A program made the translations under genes and the position numbers. Of a stretch of 21,950 nt of DNA, positions 15,931 to 21,950 are shown piece after piece. The stretch is from Lichtheimia corymbifera B2541 (Eukaryota > Mucoromycota > Mucoromycetes > Mucorales > Lichtheimiaceae), in assembly GCA_000697475.1 (NCBI GenBank), contig JNEU01000793.1:1-21950 (forward strand), read 5' to 3'. Position 1 is the stretch's first letter. Each line of letters starts with the position of its first letter. The notes beneath the pieces are model-generated. The model was not told where the DNA came from. It ran no database searches and was given only the letters and a program-made list of their open reading frames with translations.

Positions 15931-17258
15931 ATTACGCACACTATCTCGCTTTATATTACTACATCACTGAAGGGACTTACCCAAGGGATATGCATGACAA
16001 CAAACTCAAGCGCCGTATTAGAAATAAGGCAGCCAAGTACTTACCGTATCGAGGTAAATTATACATCAAGAATAAAGACGATAGCTTTGGACAAGAAGTA
16101 TTGCATTCAGGCAATGTTATGGAGACGATCAAGAAGGTGCATCGGGAAGGGCACATGGGTATCAATAACACGTGGCGTCGAATGCGGTTGCAGTATGAAG
16201 GTTATCAATTGTACGACAGGGTCCGTGAGTATGTTGAAGCTTGTGAACAATGCCAGCTGAGAGCAAGAAGGAGGCACGTGAGGCATGAAGAGGCACATCC
16301 TATTCCTACACCATCCCGCCCTTTTTATATGATCGGCTGTGACGCTGTTGGACCTATCAATCCTCCCAGCAAGAATGGTAACCGCTATTCGCTTGTGGTA
16401 GTCGACTATTTAACAAGGTGGCCAGTGGTGGCAGCTGTACCGAATATCAGTGAGCAGACGACAGCAGCATTCTTGTTCAATTGTGTGGTGAAAGACTTTG
16501 GTGTCCCCTCTTATATCTTGACGGATCGTGGTGCAAACTTCAAGTCGGATTATGTACATTCATTTTTGAAGTGGATGGGATGTAAGCCACTTACGACAAC
16601 AGCATTTCGACCGCAAGTGAATGGACTTTGTGAAAGGATGAATCAAACGGTGGTTGAGGTATTATCCAAGATATCGCAGGATCAAGACATGTTGCAGCAA
16701 TGGGATGAATGTTTGGCAGCCACTGTACTCGCAATACGAAGCACCCCGAATGATGCAACAGGATTTAGCCCAGCAATGTTGCTTTATGGATACGATATAA
16801 GGACACCAGCAACGTGGCCTGAGCCAAGGAAGGATTATATTGAAGGTCGTTTGGCGGATGAGATTACAAGTCGGGTCAAAGTTATCAATGGGATTATGCA
16901 AGAACATCGTGAACTTTCTCGACAACGGACACAGCATAAGCAGCAGCAGCGTAAGGAGCGTTATGATCGACATGTGGTGAAAAAGCGTTTCCAAGTTGGT
17001 GACCAGGTGCTGATGATGGATAAATACAAACCTCACAAGTTGGCGAATCGCTGGATTGGGCCTATGATTGTTATACGAGTCAATGAACATGGCACTTACT
17101 GGTTACAAGGACCTGGTGGAAAACGATTAGATGGAGCTGTGCATGGTGATCAATTGAAGAGTTGGAAGTCGCGTGACAAGCTGGTACCTGACGTTGTGGC
17201 ACAAAGAGCGGATAAGCAATTACAAGCATTCATTGAACGGCAACGTTTGGATCGATGA
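15633..17258 (+). CDS. element B integrase, separate reading frame
   Basis: The frame starts at ATG 15633, overlapping the pol stop, and ends at TGA 17256. About 95 residues of lysine-rich and hydrophobic low-complexity sequence precede the first conserved part (ALYYYITEGTYPRDM, near residue 107). The ATG at 15927 or a spliced start are alternatives. Zinc domain HHCC: H171, H175, C205, C208. Catalytic core: CDAVGP D238, TDRGANF D299, VNGLCERMN E335 (numbered from one codon before the ATG). C-terminal GPY-type module: ANRWIGPMIVI, then a basic tail. The enzyme joins element cDNA to host DNA. All catalytic residues are present. No chromodomain is visible. A stand-alone integrase frame is unusual for Ty3/gypsy, where it is the last part of Pol. 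Confidence 0.92.
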   Translation: MGDGDWIIYIYKRKSSTKEQKKKYEKSKEKKNKKKLYIDYKSSAKEKKNMSKEQKKKKIIIYLLEHTLFTLSLHTSIIIIKQYQQVSKQLSRTFNYKVMDYAHYLALYYYITEGTYPRDMHDNKLKRRIRNKAAKYLPYRGKLYIKNKDDSFGQEVLHSGNVMETIKKVHREGHMGINNTWRRMRLQYEGYQLYDRVREYVEACEQCQLRARRRHVRHEEAHPIPTPSRPFYMIGCDAVGPINPPSKNGNRYSLVVVDYLTRWPVVAAVPNISEQTTAAFLFNCVVKDFGVPSYILTDRGANFKSDYVHSFLKWMGCKPLTTTAFRPQVNGLCERMNQTVVEVLSKISQDQDMLQQWDECLAATVLAIRSTPNDATGFSPAMLLYGYDIRTPATWPEPRKDYIEGRLADEITSRVKVINGIMQEHRELSRQRTQHKQQQRKERYDRHVVKKRFQVGDQVLMMDKYKPHKLANRWIGPMIVIRVNEHGTYWLQGPGGKRLDGAVHGDQLKSWKSRDKLVPDVVAQRADKQLQAFIERQRLDR

Positions 17259-17269
17259 CAGTTGTTCGG

Positions 17270-17280
17270 CTGAGAGGGGG
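17270..17280 (+). other. polypurine tract of element B
   Basis: GAGAGGGGGAG lies just before the 3' LTR, with GCA in between. This is the expected plus-strand priming site. It follows the integrase stop by about 12 bases. Confidence 0.75.
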
Positions 17281-17284
17281 AGCA

Positions 17285-17585
17285 TGACACGGCCGTGGTG
17301 GGGTAGTCAGCCTCTCAACTGCCTTATATATTCGCTGGATTTGGATAACTGAAACCCTGTCATTGTCAACCACTCGTTTGTCTGAGGAAGTGTATTTAGA
17401 ATAGCCATGGAAAATATGTTATAAACCCTTGTCTTTTGTCTTTGAATCTTTGAATTTGAGCTTGTTTGAGTGAAGCAGTTGCGATTGCTTATTGATTGAA
17501 CCGGACGATTGAAAAGACCCCTTGTGATTACTTTATTTGGATTTTCTTTGACAACCCCTCTACGCACATACTGCCCTACGTCTCA
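17285..17585 (+). repeat. 3' LTR of element B
   Basis: This 301-bp copy differs from 11553-11853 at two positions. It is followed by the target duplication CCAA (17586-17589) and then by TGACACGACCG, which resembles the start of the LTR itself. Confidence 0.95.
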
Positions 17586-17665
17586 CCAATGACACGACCG
17601 GTCAGAATTCGTATAGGCCTCACCTACCATCTTTGGCATAGGGGGAAATGGACTTGTGATGAGTA

Positions 17666-17717
17666 TGATGGCCTGTGATGGCCCTTTTGTGATGGCCCTG
17701 TGATGGCCCTGTGATGG
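17666..17717. repeat. TGATGGCCC minisatellite
   Basis: Five copies of TGATGG, mostly within an 11-bp unit TGATGGCCCTG, with one spacer of TTTTG. No coding role is evident. Confidence 0.9.
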
Positions 17718-18114
17718 TAGATTTTATTTGACTTTGAAATTTTGAGAAGCGTTTTACTAGAATAGGATGCCTGTACTCTCACACCTTCCATTTAGGTCTG
17801 CGGTGTTCATCCATTCCGTTGTTGCTTTCATCCATCCTCTGCGACTTTGCGTGAAAAAGCCCAAGTTGCGTGCTGGGTTTGTAAAGGTGGGGGGAGGAAA
17901 TAAGGATTTTGCCTGTAGAAGCTGTGGAGGTTGGGGGAAAAGTCAGCAATTTTGGTAGGCGGCACTTGTTGCCATGGCTACACACACACGACTCTCCCTT
18001 GCACTTTTTATACATACACGTCTTTTTTCTATACAATCTTGTCAACTTACCCTTCATCTCAAGTCTGCCAACATCTCTCGTTCAATGCAACACATACCAG
18101 CAGTTACAGTCCTG

Positions 18115-18366
18115 AACGATTCGCCATTGGTGAGCAATGGTGTATATGTATAATACTGTTTTATTCTTATACTCGTTTTCTTTGCTCGTGCTTTATTAGC
18201 CAGCTGTTTATTCTATTTGATATTATAACGTCTGCTTTACTTGTTAAACATTTCAGCACTGAGGTATTCAACGATTGGTCCTTATTGGTAAGCCATTGGT
18301 GTATGTAGTTGTATATACAGTGTTTTATTCTTATACTATTCTTTTTCTCTATACTCGTATTATTAG
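18115..18366 (+). repeat. duplicated intron-like segment
   Basis: Segments 18115-18199 and 18270-18366 are related: each has AACGATT, then ATTGGT(G/A)AGC, a GTGTAT stretch, TTTTATTCTTATACT and a final ATTAG. Each could be an intron, GTGAGC...TTAG (18130-18199) and GTAAGC...TTAG (18288-18366). Around them ACATCTCTCGT...CAACACAT also occurs twice (18069-18095, 18397-18420). This suggests an old tandem duplication in a spliced transcript, but I recognise no protein. Confidence 0.5.
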
Positions 18367-18758
18367 TCGACCACGACCGTCTTAAAAAGTTGTTCACATC
18401 TCTCGTACATTCCAACACATGATGGCAAAGACGGCAGCTGATGTGGAGCTTTGGTTCTTGTGCTTATACATCTTGCTGGAAGTCCATTGCAGACACATGG
18501 GCTTGTATAGCATTGGCCGACGCGTTTCAACATACTTTGTATACCTTGCAACACTGCTATATCCCGCAATACCGAAGAGGAAACGTAAGTGAAGACGAGA
18601 GGGACCTGTAAAAAGGAAAGCTAATGGACCAATTGTAACCGTTTTAGCAAAGACGCCATCGTAACCAATACCTGCATGTCAAACTCCAGGCTTTATAAAG
18701 CACTCGATCATAAGGATAACGCGTTGAATATGTGATAAGAAGAGAAGAGTAAGTATGC

Positions 18759-18764
18759 TTTATT
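18759..18764 (-). terminator. poly(A) signal candidate for the Tnp2 gene
   Basis: AATAAA on the minus strand lies about 40 nt past the stop of the Tnp2 frame. This is a normal distance for a polyadenylation signal. Confidence 0.5.
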
Positions 18765-18803
18765 GGTGGATATATAGTATGTGTGTGATATTCATATTTG
18801 AGT

Positions 18804-21453
18804 CTAAGGGCCAAGCTTCACTTTCCGAGGCAAGAAAACGGCAGCAACATGGTCATCGATATCAACCGGTGCAATAGCCACAGGAGCATGCAACCGGTGA
18901 ACGGGAACAATGCACTTCCAATCAAGTGGATCAAGGCGACGGCGATACATGGGAACCTGGAGCATATCGTATGACGGCCATGGATCATGGAGTCTTGGTG
19001 AAAGGTATTGCACGAAGGCGAAATAGTGGATGGTGCTTTCATCTACTCCTAGCTGATGCTGGAAGTAGTAGTGCACGACAGCAGGCCGAAGGACTCTTTC
19101 AAGCGTGGCTTGTGGCTCAAGGACGGAAACGTACGAAGTGGAGCGAGTGTGCCTTGAGGCCTCCGAGATAAAGAGCTCACCCAACAGATTGATTGAAGGT
19201 ATCTTCTTTATCCGGTCACTCACGCGAATCACTTGGTTTCCAGGACTCACATCATAAAACGCAACAATGGGATCTTGGTTGTAGATGTTCTTGTAATATT
19301 CCACCAAAAGCTTGAAGTGCTCGGGATCCATGCGAACTTTTTTGCCAGTGTTGAGAGGAAATGTGGATGGTGGGAACGGCTCCAATCCAGGTGGCATTGA
19401 GACATTCTCCGGTGGATCTTGAGTGGATGAATAGGCGAGGAACAAGTCATTGTCAAAGGTGAAATCCTCCAGCAACGTTGGTGATGCGCTTGGTGCGAGA
19501 AGTCTTGCGACATGTTGGCCCAATGGCAAGTTATCCGAAAGCATATCGGCTGCGATTATACTTGTACTTAACGAGTTGCGCATAAACTGCTTCATGTAAG
19601 TGACTTCAAAACGATCCTTGTTGTTCGTGGATATATTCTTGACCATGCCATTGTATCGTTCAAAGCTGAAGAGCCAGAAACTGTAAATTGGACCAAAGTC
19701 CATGATCGACTCTCTCAAATGGCCATGCAAGTGCATGTTCGGTGTGATGAAATCCTCGCCGTAATACCGGACACATCTTCGGCAGAATTGCATCAAATAG
19801 TCGTGCGCCTGATCCACTTGGGCATGTGATATAGCTGGTTGACAAAGAAGGCGCACCGCCTTGACAAAGAGAAGCCAATGTCGCAAAAGATAGCCTTCCA
19901 GTTTCTGCTTCAGCAATATTGTCGAATGCACCAATGTCCATATACGCCATTCGTCAGACGTCATGCCAGCAAACTTGGATGTGATATGGCCACGGCTGAT
20001 ATGGTATCCTGGAGGCAACGATAGGGATGCCAACTCTTTCTCCATCAGCTCCAGATGTACGTTTGTTATCAGCTTTTTGTCGATCCAATATCGCATCATC
20101 TTCTTTGCAGTACCCGAGAAAAGGTTATGCATAGGGTCAACAGGCGTGCAACGAACAGGATCGAAATATCTTAAGCGCCATAGCTCAGACCATCTCACGC
20201 CTTCCTTGGACAAAAACTTCTAACGATCTCCTTTGGTGCTTTGGTTTTCCCATTGAACAGCCTTATTCCTTTGAGATCTTGCATTGCGTGGAACCCATGT
20301 CGACATATCGAAATTTGAGTAATTGCGTTGGGTCGGTTCGTCTTCTCTCTGTGGCCAAAGGTTGTCGCATTTGTTGCAGCCTTTTTGTGCACCTGTACCA
20401 GCAAAACCACATACTTTGCGACAAGCAGGTATGTCACAAGTAACCATCAATAGAGCAGCGCGAACCAGGATCTTCTCACCAGAGGCTAATGTCATTTCCT
20501 CACCAGTATAGAAAAGATTCATGAGCTCCTTGACAATGGGTTCCAAATAGTGGTTCATTTCGACTCCCTTTGGTTCTTTTGGTCCAGGTATAACACCAGC
20601 AAGGGTCACGTTTTCTTTTTTGTATCGCATTGACCGAGGCAGGTTGTTGATAGTGAAATATATAGCTCCAACGGAATATGGCTGCTTTTGGTCAAAAGCT
20701 TGGAACCAGTCGATATTCATCGTCAGCATCACGTGATATTTTCGCGACACAAAAGGGACGTGACATTTGCCGTTATGAACCTTCAAATCGGTCCACATGG
20801 CGCCATCGTATACATCGTACAGCATACCAGGAGTAGTGTGTCGTGTTCTCCAGTGCTCCACCAACTTGTCGTAGCCAGGCCTAGCCATAATGTACTTCAA
20901 GCTGCTGGTGATCGGATGATATGCATACACCTTTGGTGGGACCAGTTGATGACGGATTTTGATGTAAAGGGCTTCACCACATGGGTAACGAAATTGACCT
21001 TGGGGATGATCCGAATACTCGACATGCTCACAGAACCATGGAAGCTGATCTGGATTGGTATATACGCAATGGCATTTCGAACAAGTGGTATACGCCTTTC
21101 CATCGTCAAGGAACTCATCTAAGCCAGCTCTTGTACGCAACGTCGCCAATGTAGTTGGTAATTGATAATCCGCATAGCACAAGAGCATGCCAATGATGGC
21201 GTTGATGATAGCCAGCAATACCTCGGTACCTTCCCTTGATAAGAAACGATCGCTGAACAAGACCAGATATACGCAGAGCATGGATGTTGTATCGTGACGT
21301 GATGTAGTTTCTGTGCCAATGCAAAATAATGATAAGTATTATGAATCATGTGAATCTTCATACATATTCAAGCAACTTACCAATCATATCTTCTTCGTCA
21401 ACAGGTACAGGAACATGGATGTTGTTATGTCCTAGGTAGTTTGGGTACGGGAA
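18804..21453 (-). pseudogene. Tnp2-type (CACTA-like) transposase, in-frame stop, 5' end missing
   Basis: A large exon 21310-18804 has one internal TAG (20222-20220); the frame is the same on both sides. A 70-nt intron (21380-21311, GTAAGT...CAG) joins it to an upstream piece 21453-21381 (YPNYLGHNN, then VPVPVDEEDM), which ends at an in-frame TAA, so the normal N-terminus is lost. Tnp2 features: CSKC...C zinc-like block, ARPGYDKLVEHW, TMNIDWFQAF with the first catalytic Asp, YFTINNLPRSMRYKKENV, LAGVIPGPKEPKG, GAQKGCNKC, then after the stop DPMHNLFSGT with the second Asp and DFGPIYSFWLFSFERYNGM (third acidic residue, as in the DUF4218-like part). These belong to En/Spm-CACTA type cut-and-paste transposases. 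With one nonsense codon the copy is probably inactive but young. A related CMC group such as Plavaka is possible. Confidence 0.85.
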
Positions 21454-21460
21454 TTACTAC

Positions 21461-21715
21461 GCCCGCACCAAAATCCCATCTCGCCCGCACCAAAAAAAAT
21501 AGGCATGCTAGTCATATACTCAGATCAGCCAATTAATATAAAATGATATAAACACAGCACCTTTATGCCCTCGCTGGCATAATGTCACGTGCATTATTCA
21601 TCATACCCGCACCATTTTTGCACTTGAGTCTTTCATGCAATGCATCCATCATGGCACATGTATATGTCCACCATGCCCGCACCATTTTTACACTCGAGTC
21701 TTTTATGCATTTACG
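21461..21715. repeat. CCCGCACCA repeats upstream of the Tnp2 gene (possible subterminal repeats)
   Basis: Four copies of (G/A)CCCGCACCA, all on the plus strand, occur near 21462, 21483, 21605 and 21677. The first two are followed by AAAA, the last two by TTTTT. The last two lie in a roughly 72-bp tandem unit sharing CCATTTTT(G/A)CACT(T/C)GAGTCTTT(C/T)ATGCA. CACTA elements carry clustered short motifs near their ends where transposase-related proteins bind, so these may be the subterminal repeats of the Tnp2 element. I find no copies at the opposite side. Confidence 0.6.
21564..21583. repeat. short perfect inverted repeat
   Basis: TTATGCC and GGCATAA form a 7-bp stem around a 6-nt loop CTCGCT. 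It lies between the two pairs of CCCGCACCA motifs. No role is known. Confidence 0.6.
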
Positions 21716-21950
21716 ATTAATTCGAAAGCGTTGTATTTTGTAGCATGGTGTCATAATAATGGTGTCATAATAGTCAGGATGAAGTCATCACTTATTGCTT
21801 AACTATGGGTAGTACATGATTGTGTGTGGTGGTTATTCAGGGACGAATTTAACTAAGAATGCCAGGGTGATAGGATGTTGTTCCTGGTTTAGCTTTCTTG
21901 ATGTGTAGGTGTCTCCATGATGCTTTGTAGTTTTGAGGTACTTTTCTTTC
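21716..21950. other. right edge, no recognisable gene
   Basis: This AT-rich sequence contains a short direct repeat GGTGTCATAATA (21748-21770 region). No open frame or RNA gene is convincing. If the Tnp2 element has a right terminus, it may lie here or beyond the window. Confidence 0.4.

Larger units (their letters stand above)
11553..17585 (+). mobile_element. Ty3/gypsy LTR retrotransposon B, complete
   Basis: This 6033-bp element has 301-bp LTRs differing at two positions, a 4-bp target duplication CCAA (11549-11552, 17586-17589), a primer binding site, gag, pol, a separate integrase frame, and a polypurine tract (17270-17280). PR-RT-RH-IN order places it in Ty3/gypsy. The near-identical LTRs and lack of premature stops in catalytic domains suggest a recent, possibly active copy. 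Its oddities are the integrase frame, separated from RT by TGATG, and the lysine-coding A-rich linker. It is inserted directly beside an older solo LTR of the same family. Confidence 0.95.
17590..18803. other. region without a recognisable gene
   Basis: No protein family is recognisable on either strand; the small open frames here are not convincing. Contents that can be seen are a TGATGGCCC minisatellite (17666-17717), a duplicated intron-like segment (18115-18366), related flanking copies of ACATCTCTCGT (18069 and 18397), and a minus-strand poly(A) signal for the Tnp2 gene. A relic of a spliced host gene is possible but unproven. Confidence 0.5.

Noticed and set aside
17931..18308. Small plus-strand protein gene
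   Set aside because: The translation is low-complexity, matches no family I know, and crosses the duplicated intron-like segments.

Overview
The window looks like transposon-rich DNA from a fungus. I infer an early-diverging fungus such as a Mucoromycota species, because DDE_Tnp_IS1595 (Merlin-type) transposases with short GTAAGT...TAG introns of 56-70 nt sit beside Ty3/gypsy elements and a Tnp2-type transposase. I recognise no ordinary host gene. Many open frames here begin at TTG or GTG and are not real starts.

Layout. 1-464: the protease end of a degraded Ty3/gypsy pol on the minus strand, running off the left edge. 1133-2387: a four-exon Merlin/IS1595-like transposase gene (minus) with one in-frame stop. 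2491-11055: Ty3/gypsy element A (minus), with 347-bp LTRs, gag, pol and one frameshift near the end of integrase. Its 5' LTR is split by a complete 3.3-kb Merlin DNA transposon (7655-10959; 8-bp target duplication GAAGTATA, 26-bp imperfect inverted repeats). The transposase gene of that Merlin is itself broken by a 488-bp TG...CA solo LTR (8892-9379; 5-bp duplication ACGCC). This is a datable three-layer nest.

11157-11250: a minus-strand RNA polymerase III unit with tRNA-like A and B boxes. Just upstream of its predicted 5' end are a diverged solo LTR (11260-11547) and then the complete Ty3/gypsy element B (11553-17585, plus strand), with two-mismatch 301-bp LTRs. Their 4-bp target duplications overlap, so two related elements used the same site.

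17590-18800: no recognisable gene, with a short minisatellite and a duplicated intron-like segment. 18804-21453: a Tnp2 (CACTA-like) transposase gene (minus) with one nonsense codon and a missing 5' part, followed by copies of the motif GCCCGCACCA that may be subterminal repeats.

The most notable signals are two programmed -1 frameshift sites at the gag/pol junctions of elements A and B. Each has a canonical slippery heptamer in the gag frame, a 5-6 nt spacer and a foldable H-type pseudoknot of the same geometry (10-bp stem 1, 4-nt loop 1, 7-bp stem 2, 1-nt loop 2), although the two sequences are unrelated. Element B also carries its integrase in a separate frame after a TGATG stop/start overlap and a lysine-coding A-rich stretch.
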